Shown here: piece by piece, positions 34,281 through 42,918 of the stretch
Position numbering within the stretch: the stretch's first letter is position 1
How the letters are laid out: each line of letters begins with the position of its first letter
Assembly (NCBI GenBank): GCA_019423685.1
Contig: JAHZAY010000005.1
Location: 1-64,000 of the forward strand
Origin: Clostridiales bacterium
GTDB lineage: Bacteria; Bacillota; Clostridia; Oscillospirales; Ruminococcaceae
Length of the DNA: 64,000 bases
Reading direction: 5' to 3'
The notes under the pieces: generated by a model
The model's input: the letters and a program-made list of their open reading frames with translations, nothing else
The model's database searches: none
What the model was told of the DNA's origin: nothing
Translations under genes and position numbers: made by a program

Positions 34281-35255
34281 TTAATAGATGCGCTCAATCG
34301 AGTCTATGTCGGTGCCGATCTTCGGGGCCTCTTTGCGGCCAACCAGGCCTACAATGAGGTATGCGTTTCGCACTGGATCGTACGGTATATCCTTGATGAG
34401 CTTAAAGCCCTCGATCTCGCCGCTGCTGCGCACATGGTTGCGCGGAGCGTTGCAGTGGTACACTACATCGCCTATGCTGATATGCTCCTCGTCGTGGAAG
34501 GAGATGGGCACATCCTGGTCGATGACAGCCTGTACCTTGCGCTCAATCGAATCCAGCGAGACGATCGGTTTTTCCTTAAAGCAGAGCACAAAGCCGTGTT
34601 TGACATCGGCGTGCTCATATTCTTCCGGACGTCCGTGAGAAAGGATATACCCGGTGATGTCCTCCGCCGAGTGCACCATTTTGCGGTAACGAATCGATTT
34701 GAAAACGATGTTGGCGATATCCTGCGGCACTGGGCCAAACAGGTCGGGGCGGGTGACAATGACCTCCTCGCCGACACCGAGCATCAGGTCGGCATTGACC
34801 GGCAGGTCACTGCTTTCCCGTTTGAGGAATGGGTAGATCAGGTCAAAGTGCTCCACCACAACGCGCTTGCCCTTTGACAGAGCCGCCATGATGGCGCGCG
34901 CCAGCTCCGGCAGTTGGGTGAATCCCTGCTCAAAGCGAATGTCCAGATGATAGGTGTGCGGGGTGGCAAACAGCGAAAAGCCGCGCTTGTTGATCCCCAT
35001 TCCCAGTGGATCGTCCAACATCTCCAAAATCGGCAGCGGGCGCACATTGACACCCTCGTCGTCATTGGTCAGCTCCAGTCCCGGGAACATGCCCTTAATC
35101 AGCATACTCTTTCCCGATCCGGCGTCGCCGATGACGCCAATCAGTTTGTCCATCGGTCTCAGGTACTGCTGTGCAAGCTGCATACCCAACTCCGCCATGC
35201 GCACATTGCCGCGCGGTGCAAAATAGATGCTGTACAGATGGCTGATATATGACAT
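34281..35255 (-). CDS. P-loop protein with alanyl-tRNA-synthetase-type second additional domain
   Basis: 324 residues from ATG 35255 (GGGGAGG upstream). Walker A GVIGDAGSGKSMLIKG (about residue 45), KRVVVEHFDLIYPFL resembling a Walker B strand, then a threonyl/alanyl-tRNA-synthetase editing-like half (IVSLDSIERKVQAVIDQDVP, IGDVVYHCNAPRNHVRSSGEI). This matches the family labelled 'alanine-tRNA synthetase second additional domain' in databases. Function is not established; its place between methylaspartate ammonia-lyase and cobA in a glutamate fermentation operon suggests a link to the B12 enzyme or amino-acid sensing. Confidence 0.75.
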   Translation of the reverse strand: MSYISHLYSIYFAPRGNVRMAELGMQLAQQYLRPMDKLIGVIGDAGSGKSMLIKGMFPGLELTNDDEGVNVRPLPILEMLDDPLGMGINKRGFSLFATPHTYHLDIRFEQGFTQLPELARAIMAALSKGKRVVVEHFDLIYPFLKRESSDLPVNADLMLGVGEEVIVTRPDLFGPVPQDIANIVFKSIRYRKMVHSAEDITGYILSHGRPEEYEHADVKHGFVLCFKEKPIVSLDSIERKVQAVIDQDVPISFHDEEHISIGDVVYHCNAPRNHVRSSGEIEGFKLIKDIPYDPVRNAYLIVGLVGRKEAPKIGTDIDSIERIY

Positions 35256-35300
35256 GAAGCGCCTCCCCTCTTCCAAAATATCGATAACATAGTAAATATG

Positions 35301-35364
35301 CCGATAGGGATCCTGTGACAGAATCCCTATCGGTTATTTGTGTATGGCTAACCTGTCGGGTTAG
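35301..35364. promoter_or_regulatory. Two intercistronic hairpins downstream of the mal gene
   Basis: CCGATAGGGAT (35301-35311) / ATCCCTATCGG (35323-35333) and CTAACC (35348-35353) / GGTTAG (35359-35364), the latter ending at the mal stop. No long T-run follows on the minus strand, so mRNA processing or stability elements are likelier than full terminators. Confidence 0.55.
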
Positions 35365-36612
35365 TTATTTTTTCTTTGCGTTTCTCAGAGCAAGGATGCG
35401 GTTCATCTCGTTGTATACGATCATGTAGCCTTCATCTACGCCCATACCTGGTTTTGCAAGGATCTGGTCTGGCTGGGTAGCCATTGCGCAGTCCACACAT
35501 ACCTGGCAGGAACGGTCGGTCTCGTTGCAGGTACCGCCCTGATATGCGCCGAAGTTGTGCTGTTTGCAGTACAGAACAGCCTCGATGGTGTTGTTGATGC
35601 CGCCAAGGTCTGGGGTCTTGATCTGAGCCATATGGCCAGCTTTGTTGTCGCAGAAGTAGATGACATCCTCGAGGGTGTTGCACCACTCGTCAGCAACCAG
35701 CTCTACGTTGATGCCGCGTCTGTCAACCTCTTCGCGCAGGCCCTTCAGGCAAAGCATCTGTTTTTCTCTTTCACCGGCATCCATCGGGCCTTCGATGCGC
35801 AGATGGAACGGTTTTGCAGCCTCTTCCAGCTCAGCCAGATAGTCTGCCATTGCTTTGTAGTTCTCATCGCCGAATGCCTGGCCGATGGTGCCATATACGT
35901 CGATGTGGAAAATTGGGTTGTAGTCCTCGCTTGCACGCAGTTTGATGACGCGGTCACGCAGCCAGCATACATACTCTTTGAGCTTGGAGCCGTCGCGGCC
36001 GAGCTTGGTCTCTACGTTGTTGATCAGAGCGTGTGGCAGGATTGCTGCGCCCTTGAGGATCATCTTATCTGCGTTCTCATAGCGGTTGTCGCCGGACTGG
36101 GTGAAGATCGGAATTGGTTTCTCCGATACGGTGGTGCCGTACTCGTCTGCTACAACTTCGCTCATCAGTCTCTTGGAAGATTTTGCTACTGCATCCAGAA
36201 TTGCCTGGGAAACACCGTAACGGATCGCGGTGTGCAATCTCTTGCCGTCTACTTCGATTGCTTCCATCATCTTGGTCAGCTCTCTGAAGTTGTCCGCCTC
36301 TTTGCCAACCAGAGCAGGTTTGATGTATTTCTCGATTACTGGGATAAAGTCCTCAGCCAGGAACAGCGGGTCACGGCCGCCTGCACCAGAATACTGAACT
36401 GCTGCGCAGTCGCCCCATGCGATCTGGCCATCTTCCAAAACCAGCATAACCGAGATGGATTCGCCGGCCTGACGGATGGATTTAAAACCTGGAGTTACTG
36501 GAGTGCCGATGTAAGCAGCACCGTCGGAAACTGCACCGCTCTTAATTGCTTTCTGGTCGTCGAAGAAGAAGCCTGTACGGCCTGGAGCACATACTACGTC
36601 TACGATTTTCAT
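35365..36612 (-). CDS. mal: Methylaspartate ammonia-lyase
   Basis: 415 residues, enolase superfamily. N-terminal DVVCAPGRTGFFFDDQKAI, mid SVMLVLEDGQIAWGDCAAVQYSGAGGRDP, metal ligand region HIDVYGTIG and ELVADEWCNT, and catalytic base in AQIKTPDLGGINN (Lys about 334, equivalent to Lys331 of Clostridium tetanomorphum). Converts (2S,3S)-3-methylaspartate to mesaconate and ammonia, step 2 of the pathway. RBS AGAAGGGAG. Confidence 0.96.
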   Translation of the reverse strand: MKIVDVVCAPGRTGFFFDDQKAIKSGAVSDGAAYIGTPVTPGFKSIRQAGESISVMLVLEDGQIAWGDCAAVQYSGAGGRDPLFLAEDFIPVIEKYIKPALVGKEADNFRELTKMMEAIEVDGKRLHTAIRYGVSQAILDAVAKSSKRLMSEVVADEYGTTVSEKPIPIFTQSGDNRYENADKMILKGAAILPHALINNVETKLGRDGSKLKEYVCWLRDRVIKLRASEDYNPIFHIDVYGTIGQAFGDENYKAMADYLAELEEAAKPFHLRIEGPMDAGEREKQMLCLKGLREEVDRRGINVELVADEWCNTLEDVIYFCDNKAGHMAQIKTPDLGGINNTIEAVLYCKQHNFGAYQGGTCNETDRSCQVCVDCAMATQPDQILAKPGMGVDEGYMIVYNEMNRILALRNAKKK

Positions 36613-36643
36613 GATAAAAATCTCCCTTCTATAAAGGCCCGCA

Positions 36644-36672
36644 GCCCTCTCCCCACTGTGGGGGAGAAGGGA
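36644..36672. repeat. Imperfect inverted repeat between glmE and mal
   Basis: ccctctcccc (36645-36654) and ggggagaaggg (36661-36671) with a short loop. A GC-rich hairpin of a kind often dispersed in gut Clostridia; intercistronic. Confidence 0.5.
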
Positions 36673-36717
36673 ACTGCGCGCGCATTTTAATGCTTTTTCA
36701 AAATTATCCCAAAAAGG

Positions 36718-38190
36718 TTATCTCGGTCTGCCAACCAGACGGCCTTTGCTGATGGCATAAACGTCGTCGATTACCATCTGGAAGGAAACGGCGCGGTTTT
36801 CTGCCTTAGCGCGCTCTTCGAGTTTCTCGCGATGGAACTTCTTCAGATCGTCGGTAAATGGCAGGTTGCCGATTTCCAGGATACGAACTGCACCGCCGTT
36901 GTCACGAGCTGGCAGCATGATGCCTGCATTGCACTTAGCTGGACCAAACGGTACGTCGATGACGCCCGCATGGATTGCAGCGATAGCGCCCAGAATGATG
37001 TCGCCATGACCCAATGCGATGACTTTGTCCATGATGCAACGGGTCTCCGCCTTGATGATCTCCTTTTCGTGCTCCATACGGGAACCTACGGTTACCTGGT
37101 CAACCAGCATGTTGGTCAACTGTTTGGTGCAGCGCAGACCGGCGGCATTTGCTTCCTTGGTCGGTACACCAGCAGCCTCATGTGGTGTCTTAACGATAAC
37201 CTTGGTCGCTTTTGCCAGGGTTGCGCAGGCAGCGCCCCAGGAGATAACGCCAAATGCTTTTGCTTCGTCAGCCGGGAAACCGCCCATCCACTGATGGAAT
37301 ACGGTGGTTACGTTGATGTCATAATAGCCGAACTTGTGCAGGTACTCTTCGGTCAGCTCTTCCAGAGTGCGGATTGCAGCGACGTCCTGAATCTGGTTGC
37401 CCAGTTGGCCGTAACCGACGGTGATGTTCTTAACGCCCTGCTCTGCAGCTGCCAGTGCTTCAATGATGGCAACCGAGTGGGAGATGCACGGAGGTACCAG
37501 AGTGCCGGTCAGCGGGCCGTATGGCTCACGGTTGATCGGAACGCCAGCTTCCTCATAGATGCCGGTCAGGCGGTCTACATACTGCCAATCCTTCATGGTC
37601 TGCTCGATCGGAATATTCTTGGCGTATGGGATATTGTAGGAGATGCCGCCGCCCTCATAGGAGGTGAAGCCGCCGGCATAGGTGATTTCGGTCAGGAGTC
37701 TGGCATCCGGAGTACCGTGACGGACCTGCAGCGGGGTGTCGAGCGCATCGACAACCTGACGGCAGCCGTGTACACCGTGGTTAACTGCCGGGAAGCCGTT
37801 GAGGAATGGGTGGAAATTGCCGCTTGCCATGCCTTCTTTTTCGCGGCGGATACCTTCAGCACAGTTCTCGTACTGATTCTGACGGGTATAGGAGTCGATG
37901 GTGGTTGGCAGCAGATCTGCTTCACCGGCATCCTGCAGGTGTTTGAGCAGTTCGATGTGATTTTCGATCAGGCCCACGCCAGCTCTTGGCTGAATCAGGG
38001 TTACGCCCTCTTTTTTGGCCTTGTTGAGCTTGTGGGAGAAGATCTTATGTTCCGGCAGAGATTTGTGGTAGGCGATGGCTTCGTCCAGGTCTACCTCTTT
38101 GCCGGTCGGCCATGTGGCAAGGACTTCTTTACGCATTTTATAAAATTCGTCGTCGGTCCATTTTTTGTTTTTGATGTCAATGGTTTCCAT
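36718..38190 (-). CDS. glmE: Glutamate mutase epsilon subunit (methylaspartate mutase E)
   Basis: 490 residues, close to the 483 of characterised GlmE. Contains VTLIQPRAGVGLIENHIELLKHLQDAGEADLLPTTID-type N-terminal TIM-barrel sequence, LNGFPAVNHGVHGCRQVV and ITVGYGQLGNQIQDVAAIR. With GlmS it interconverts L-glutamate and (2S,3S)-3-methylaspartate by an adenosylcobalamin radical mechanism. 6 bp after glmL; RBS AAAGGAG. Confidence 0.96.
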   Translation of the reverse strand: METIDIKNKKWTDDEFYKMRKEVLATWPTGKEVDLDEAIAYHKSLPEHKIFSHKLNKAKKEGVTLIQPRAGVGLIENHIELLKHLQDAGEADLLPTTIDSYTRQNQYENCAEGIRREKEGMASGNFHPFLNGFPAVNHGVHGCRQVVDALDTPLQVRHGTPDARLLTEITYAGGFTSYEGGGISYNIPYAKNIPIEQTMKDWQYVDRLTGIYEEAGVPINREPYGPLTGTLVPPCISHSVAIIEALAAAEQGVKNITVGYGQLGNQIQDVAAIRTLEELTEEYLHKFGYYDINVTTVFHQWMGGFPADEAKAFGVISWGAACATLAKATKVIVKTPHEAAGVPTKEANAAGLRCTKQLTNMLVDQVTVGSRMEHEKEIIKAETRCIMDKVIALGHGDIILGAIAAIHAGVIDVPFGPAKCNAGIMLPARDNGGAVRILEIGNLPFTDDLKKFHREKLEERAKAENRAVSFQMVIDDVYAISKGRLVGRPR

Positions 38191-38196
38191 CTACGT

Positions 38197-39579
38197 TTAC
38201 TCCTTTACTAACTCCTTTTTCATAATTCTTAAAGCGGTATCGGGATATTCGGTGCTGAGCAGGCCCATTGCCGCCAAAATGTACTTGCGGTCGACATAGA
38301 TGTCTGCGCTCTTTGGTTTCAGCGAGAACGGATCAACCGGATTAAACAGCGCATGTGCGGCAATCTGTGCGGTGCGTTTGGTGTGGATAATGGCGCCGCC
38401 GGTGACAACCACCGTCTTAACTCCCGTCAAATCCTTACCGGTCTGCATGTAGCTGACACCCATTGGGGAATAATACTGCTCCAGATGTCCGGCGTGGCGG
38501 GTAACTGCAACCTCAATTGCAAGGGAAGCCAGTGCATAATCCAATGCCTCGAGCTCGCTGTCATCATCGCCCGGTACGACGTCGGTGTGTACGCCCAGAT
38601 AGTCGATCAGCTCCTTGCAGCGGTCCTCACTCAATCCCGAAAGCTCCGAAACGCGCATGATGTCGGTGGCGTCCACGATGCCATGAATGCTGTACCGCAT
38701 GCCGATGTCGCCCTCAACGGTGCGCTTAGCATATTCTTCGCGCAATCCCTTGAGTGCCGTCATGCCCATAGTAGGCAAACCGAAGGACATCGAGTAGACG
38801 TCGGTGGTTGCGCCGCCAAGGTCCACTCCGACCAGATCTCCGATGCCGTCCTCGTTCTTACTGCCCTTTGCCAGCAGCTTCATGGCGGTCAGCATAGCCG
38901 ATGGGGTCGGCATCAGGATACCTTGAATCAGGTCCTGTGCGCGGCTCAAGCCCTTAGCTTTGACAATCTGCTCAAGGAACAGCTCGCGGATCTTTTTCTG
39001 GACTGGCTCCACATTTGGAATATCCAGACGCGGCATGACGTTTTCACAGACATAGGTCTGTTTGTCTTTCAAGATTTCCTGGCACTTGTCGGAACAGTTG
39101 CGGTTTCCGGCAATGATGATGGGGAAATCATGTTTGGCCTTTGCCAACATCTGTGCGTTGAAGATGATATTTTCCTTGTTGCCTCCATCTGTGCCGCCGG
39201 TCAGCAGGCAGATATCGGGGTTAATCTTATCGATTTCCTCCAAATCCCCTTCGGTCAGCTCATAGGAATAGGTCTTGATGACCTTTGCGCCCGCACCAAG
39301 AGATGCCTGGCGGGCGGCTTTGGCAGTCAGTTCCGGTACAAGACCGATGGCCACCATCCGCAGTCCTCCAGCTGCGCTGGAGCAAGCATACCGCTCAGAG
39401 AAGGAAATGTCGCCGATCTGTTCCTTTAAGATGGCCAGCGCATTGTTGAGGCCATCGTTGATGTCGGTTTCAATGGTGGTAAAACTCTGTGCGGTGCCCA
39501 GGATTTTTTCTTCGTCCACATCCACCGCAGTGATTTTGGTATATGTGCTGCCAAAATCGATCAGCAAAACTGCCTTCAT
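38197..39579 (-). CDS. glmL: MutL/GlmL, glutamate mutase-associated ATPase
   Basis: 460 residues from ATG 39579 (GAGGG eight nt upstream; a GTG three codons earlier is less well placed). Actin-like ATPase motifs: VLLIDFGSTYTKITAVDVD phosphate-1, LTGGTDGGNKENIIFNA, VGVDLGGATTDVYSM phosphate-2, VVTGGAIIH adenosine. GlmL is encoded between glmS and glmE in glutamate fermenters and is thought to act as a reactivase/chaperone for the B12 enzyme. Confidence 0.94.
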   Translation of the reverse strand: MKAVLLIDFGSTYTKITAVDVDEEKILGTAQSFTTIETDINDGLNNALAILKEQIGDISFSERYACSSAAGGLRMVAIGLVPELTAKAARQASLGAGAKVIKTYSYELTEGDLEEIDKINPDICLLTGGTDGGNKENIIFNAQMLAKAKHDFPIIIAGNRNCSDKCQEILKDKQTYVCENVMPRLDIPNVEPVQKKIRELFLEQIVKAKGLSRAQDLIQGILMPTPSAMLTAMKLLAKGSKNEDGIGDLVGVDLGGATTDVYSMSFGLPTMGMTALKGLREEYAKRTVEGDIGMRYSIHGIVDATDIMRVSELSGLSEDRCKELIDYLGVHTDVVPGDDDSELEALDYALASLAIEVAVTRHAGHLEQYYSPMGVSYMQTGKDLTGVKTVVVTGGAIIHTKRTAQIAAHALFNPVDPFSLKPKSADIYVDRKYILAAMGLLSTEYPDTALRIMKKELVKE

Positions 39580-39608
39580 TGTCTTCACCCTCTTTATAAA
39601 GTATCAGA

Positions 39609-40043
39609 CTAGTCCTCTACGTGAAGATCTTTCTTCAGGCAATCAATCGTAACCTGTGGGTCGGTGCCTGGGCCAAACGCGCGGTCAAAGCCCATTGCTT
39701 TGTAACGTCTTTCGATTTCCTCTACCGGCACTTTGCCGACAACCAGGTTGCCGCCTGCATACAGCAGGATGCCTTTCAGGCCAGCCTCATCGCACTTCTG
39801 GCGCATACCGGTGCAGTCAATCTCACCCTGGCCATACAGCGAGGAAACAACGATGGCATCTGCTCCAACCTCGACAGCAGCCTTGATAAACTCATCCTGT
39901 GGAACCAGTACGCCCAGGTTGGTTACGTCAAAGCCGGCATCCAGAAAGGCGCGGTTGAGGATGGCATTACCTACTGCGTGAACATCCGCTCCGATAACGC
40001 CGATAACCAGTTTTTTCTTTTCTTTTTTCTCAGTATTTTCCAT
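39609..40043 (-). CDS. glmS: Glutamate mutase sigma subunit (B12-binding)
   Basis: 144 residues. B12-binding motif DxHxxG in IGADVHAVGNAILNRAF (His about residue 22 ligates cobalt), followed by VVSSLYGQGEIDCTGM (SxL) and LYAGGNLVVGK (GG), the full B12-binding signature. Slightly longer N terminus than the 137-residue C. tetanomorphum protein (a Lys/Glu-rich MENTEKKEKKK tail). Small component of glutamate mutase. Confidence 0.96.
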   Translation of the reverse strand: MENTEKKEKKKLVIGVIGADVHAVGNAILNRAFLDAGFDVTNLGVLVPQDEFIKAAVEVGADAIVVSSLYGQGEIDCTGMRQKCDEAGLKGILLYAGGNLVVGKVPVEEIERRYKAMGFDRAFGPGTDPQVTIDCLKKDLHVED

Positions 40044-40082
40044 TTTTCTCGCACCTCTTATTTTTATTTGACGGCATCTGCG

Positions 40083-40640
40083 CTATTTGAGCGAATCCAG
40101 ATACTCTTTTCTTCCAATTTCGTACAGGTTGTTGCCCTCGCTGTCGATGATGACGAAAGCCGGCAGATCCTCAACCTCCAGGCGGCGCAGAGCCTCCGCA
40201 CCGAGATCCTCATACGCAATGATTTCCGCTTTTTTGATGCAGCGGGACAGCAGTGCGCCTGCACCGCCGATGGCGCCAAAATAAACTGCGCCGTACTTCT
40301 TCATCGCGTCCACAACCTCTTTGCTGCGCTTGCCCTTACCGATCATGCCGCGCTGTCCCAGCTCGATCATCGTTGGGGAGTAAGCATCCATGCGGTAGCT
40401 GGTGGTTGGACCAGCAGAACCGATGACCTGATTGCCCTTTGCCGGCGCCGGTCCAACATAATAGATGACCGAATCTTTTGGATCAAACGGCAGTTCTTTG
40501 CCCTGTGCAACCAGTTCGCACAGACGTTTGTGCGCCGCATCGCGGGCGGTGTAGATGACACCTGTGATCAGTACGCTGTCTCCACATTTTAAATCCTTTA
40601 CCTGCTCCAAGGTAAGTGGAGTTGTTATCCGCTTTTCCAT
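40083..40640 (-). CDS. Class I fumarase-type hydratase, beta subunit (mesaconase)
   Basis: 185 residues, C-terminal domain of class I Fe-S hydro-lyases (TtdB/FumB type): SVLITGVIYTARDAAHKRL, VIYYVGPAPAKGNQVIGSAGPTTSYRMD, and GKGKRSKEVVDAMKKYGAVYFGAIGGAGALLS. Pairs with the alpha subunit 17 bp upstream. In this operon it should hydrate mesaconate to (S)-citramalate, though fumarate hydratase activity is common in the family. Confidence 0.9.
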   Translation of the reverse strand: MEKRITTPLTLEQVKDLKCGDSVLITGVIYTARDAAHKRLCELVAQGKELPFDPKDSVIYYVGPAPAKGNQVIGSAGPTTSYRMDAYSPTMIELGQRGMIGKGKRSKEVVDAMKKYGAVYFGAIGGAGALLSRCIKKAEIIAYEDLGAEALRRLEVEDLPAFVIIDSEGNNLYEIGRKEYLDSLK

Positions 40641-40657
40641 AACCTGCTCCTCCTCCT

Positions 40658-41497
40658 TTACATCTCTACCGTCTTGTGACGGGTGACATGGCAGTTGATG
40701 TTGACGGCAATCGGAAGGCCCGCAATGTGTGTCGGCATCTTCTCGATGTTGACAGCCAGTGCAGTGGTCTTGCCGCCGACGCCCTGTGGGCCGATGCCCA
40801 GTGCGTTGATCTTCTCGAGCATTTCCTTCTCAAGATCTGCATAGAACGGGTCGGCGTTGCGCACGTCGGTGCTGCGCATCAGTGCCTTTTTGGCCAGCAG
40901 TGCTGCTTTGTCAAAGGTTCCGCCGATGCCGACTCCGACGACGATTGGCGGGCATGGGTTTGGACCAGCATCCTCTACAACCTTGAGGATGAAGTCTTTG
41001 ACACCCTGCAGGCCGTCAGAAGGTTTGAGCATTTTGATCTGGCTCATATTCTCACTGCCGAATCCCTTTGGTGCAACAGTGAGCTTGAAGCCGTCGCCTG
41101 GCACGATATCGTAGTAGATCATTGCTGGAGTATTATCGGTGGTGTTGACGCGGTCGAGTGGGTCGCGGACAACCGATTTGCGCAGGCAGCCCTCGATGTA
41201 GCCCTCACGCACGCCCTCATTGACCGCCTCTTCCAGGTTTCCGTTGATATGTACGTCCTGTCCAATCTCCATAAAGACGCAGGCCATACCAGTATCCTGG
41301 CAGATCGGAACGTAGTTTTCCTCTGCGATCAGATAATTTTCGTGGATGATACCCAGGATATTTTTTGCCAGTGCCCAGGGTTCGTCCTGCTCGCACTTGT
41401 TGATCTTTTCCTTGATATCTTCCGGAAGATAGGAATTTGCTTCCATGCAAAGACGCTTTACCTGAGCGGTAATGTCCTTGGCATTAATCTCTCTCAT
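40658..41497 (-). CDS. Class I fumarase-type hydratase, alpha subunit (mesaconase)
   Basis: 279 residues. Fe-S ligands expected in VPICQDTGMACVFMEIG (Cys about 64), VRDPLDRVNTTDNTPAMIYY, GSENMSQIKMLKPSDG, and NPCPPIVVGVGIGGTFDKAALLAKKAL (Cys about 188) and VNINCHVTRH at the end. A [4Fe-4S] hydro-lyase. First gene of the glutamate fermentation operon; mesaconase role inferred from mal, glmES and citDEF downstream. Confidence 0.9.
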   Translation of the reverse strand: MREINAKDITAQVKRLCMEANSYLPEDIKEKINKCEQDEPWALAKNILGIIHENYLIAEENYVPICQDTGMACVFMEIGQDVHINGNLEEAVNEGVREGYIEGCLRKSVVRDPLDRVNTTDNTPAMIYYDIVPGDGFKLTVAPKGFGSENMSQIKMLKPSDGLQGVKDFILKVVEDAGPNPCPPIVVGVGIGGTFDKAALLAKKALMRSTDVRNADPFYADLEKEMLEKINALGIGPQGVGGKTTALAVNIEKMPTHIAGLPIAVNINCHVTRHKTVEM

Positions 41498-41531
41498 CGT
41501 ATTTTCCCTCCCGATAGTTTTGGCCGGACCG

Positions 41532-41558
41532 GTTATCCGGCCAGACCTTTATTTGATA
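41532..41558 (-). promoter_or_regulatory. Leader hairpin ahead of the mesaconase genes
   Basis: GGCCGG / CCGGCC arms of a GC-rich hairpin about 20 bp before the RBS GGGAGGG of the first gene. No T-run; possibly a 5' stabiliser. Confidence 0.4.
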
Positions 41559-41608
41559 AACGCACGGAGTCGTTCCCCCTGCGCATTATATCCTTTTTTC
41601 CTGTGTCT

Positions 41609-41637
41609 ACTGTACCACCATTTTTTCCGTTTTGCAA
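41609..41637 (-). promoter_or_regulatory. Promoter of the glutamate fermentation operon
   Basis: Minus strand TTGCAA (41637-41632), 17-bp spacer, TACAGT (41614-41609). The -35 sits in one of three TTGCAAG copies (41632, 41652, 41734), the first two 20 bp apart. Confidence 0.65.
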
Positions 41638-41714
41638 GTTTTCTTTCATCCTTGCAAGATTGTTTTCACCGTGTAAAAAGTGGGCAATTTGCGCGTATTT
41701 CGGCCCATTTCCGG

Positions 41715-41728
41715 TGAAAGCGCTTAAA
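41715..41728 (+). promoter_or_regulatory. Near-consensus CcpA cre site
   Basis: TGAAAGCGCTTAAA matches the cre consensus TGWAANCGNTNWCA at all but one defined position (position 13, A for C). About 78 bp upstream of the -35 of the glutamate fermentation promoter. Suggests carbon-catabolite control; binding not shown. Confidence 0.55.
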
Positions 41729-41739
41729 CTTTTTTGCAA

Positions 41740-41912
41740 GTTTTATCTCTTTTGCTGAAAGCAGACAAAACGGCAATCGCTCCAGCACCTTCTTAATTAA
41801 AATATATCACAAATTCCTGTCTTTTAAAAGGCTTTTTTAGCACATTTTCCAAAAAGAGGAGAGCTTTTTCTCAGCGCACTTTCATGTTTTGAATCTCGCA
41901 CTGCATCCTCTC
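41740..41912. other. AT-rich gene-free region
   Basis: Remainder of the 415-bp gap between the mesaconase alpha start and yitT. No ORF, and no B12 or other riboswitch recognised. Confidence 0.4.
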
Positions 41913-42788
41913 TCAGTCTCCCATCTGCAAATACCGAAATCCTTCTCCATGTACCTCATTGGATTCCAGCACCACCATAAAGGAGGCCGGATCTGCAGCT
42001 TTGACTGCCTGCTGCACCTCGTACATCTGCCTGTCGCTGCACGCACACATCACCACCTGCTTGTCGTCCTGCCGGTATCCCCCATACGCCTTTAAAATGG
42101 TGGAGCCCCGCTTGCAGGTGTCGTCGATGACCTGACAAATTCTGCTTCCCTGCTCGGTGACCACCAGCGCCAGCTTTCCGGCATTGGCGCCGTACATCAC
42201 CTTGTCCACAACTGCCGAAAACAAAAAGCTGACGATCATCCCATAGATGACGCCGTCGGCATCCTGAAACAGCACGCCGCCTGCCAACACAATCGCCACA
42301 TCGGTAACAAATGCAATTTTTCCAATTGATAAGTCCGGCCGCACCGCCTTCATCGCCATCACCACAAAATCAGCTCCTCCGCTCGAAGAATTCTGCATAT
42401 AAATCAGCGCATATCCCAGCCCCATCGTCACGCCGGTGCACAGTGCCGCCAACATCCGATCTCCATCATAGGCCGGAAGCAGCGGGCCCACATAGTCGAT
42501 CAGCAGGGAGGAAACCAGCATACACCGCACCGACCGCAGAAAAAAGCCCTTGCCCAGCATGCGGTAGCACACCACCGCCAGCGGAATATTCAGCAGCACG
42601 CTCACTGCACCGATGGGCAACCCCCACAGCCGGTTAAAGATCAGTGCGATGCCTGAAAAACCGGTCAGCGGAAAGGCCGCATTCACCGCAAAGCAGTCCA
42701 GCGCCACTGCCACTAAAAATCCGCCCAAGGTCTCCAGTCCAAAAGATAGCAGCATCTTTTCCAACTGTTTTTTTGATTGATGTTTCAT
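41913..42788 (-). CDS. YitT family membrane protein
   Basis: 291 residues: five to six hydrophobic helices in residues 12-200 (LGGFLVAVALDCFAVNAAF, GLPIGAVSVLLNIPLAVVCY, GYALIYMQNSSSGGADFVVMA), then a C-terminal DUF2179 soluble domain (VVTEQGSRICQVIDDTCKRGSTILKAYGGY). YitT proteins (DUF161+DUF2179) are of unknown function, sometimes described as transporters. The leader transcript contains a strong hairpin (42833-42880). Confidence 0.9.
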   Translation of the reverse strand: MKHQSKKQLEKMLLSFGLETLGGFLVAVALDCFAVNAAFPLTGFSGIALIFNRLWGLPIGAVSVLLNIPLAVVCYRMLGKGFFLRSVRCMLVSSLLIDYVGPLLPAYDGDRMLAALCTGVTMGLGYALIYMQNSSSGGADFVVMAMKAVRPDLSIGKIAFVTDVAIVLAGGVLFQDADGVIYGMIVSFLFSAVVDKVMYGANAGKLALVVTEQGSRICQVIDDTCKRGSTILKAYGGYRQDDKQVVMCACSDRQMYEVQQAVKAADPASFMVVLESNEVHGEGFRYLQMGD

Positions 42789-42832
42789 TCCCTTTCCCGT
42801 CCTCTCTGATTGTTCTGTCCTTTTCCTTCAAC

Positions 42833-42880
42833 AAAAAAGAGCGCCTGCGGCTCTTCGATATGATCCGCAAACGCTCTTTT
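42833..42880 (-). terminator. Terminator-like hairpin in the yitT leader
   Basis: Minus strand AAAAGAGCG-TTTGCGG ... CCGCAGGCGCTCTTTT followed by TTTT. It lies between the promoter (42890-42918) and the yitT start, only about 5-10 nt from the expected transcription start, so it may be a leader attenuator. Confidence 0.6.
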
Positions 42881-42889
42881 CCGTATTTC

Positions 42890-42918
42890 AGAATAGCACA
42901 CAATTTTATTGCTGTCAA
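42890..42918 (-). promoter_or_regulatory. Promoter of yitT
   Basis: TTGACA (42918-42913), 17-bp spacer, TATTCT (42895-42890) on the minus strand. Confidence 0.75.

Noticed and set aside
41498..41912. Search for a cobalamin riboswitch upstream of the B12-dependent pathway
   Set aside because: No B12-box-like sequence or matching secondary structure was recognised.
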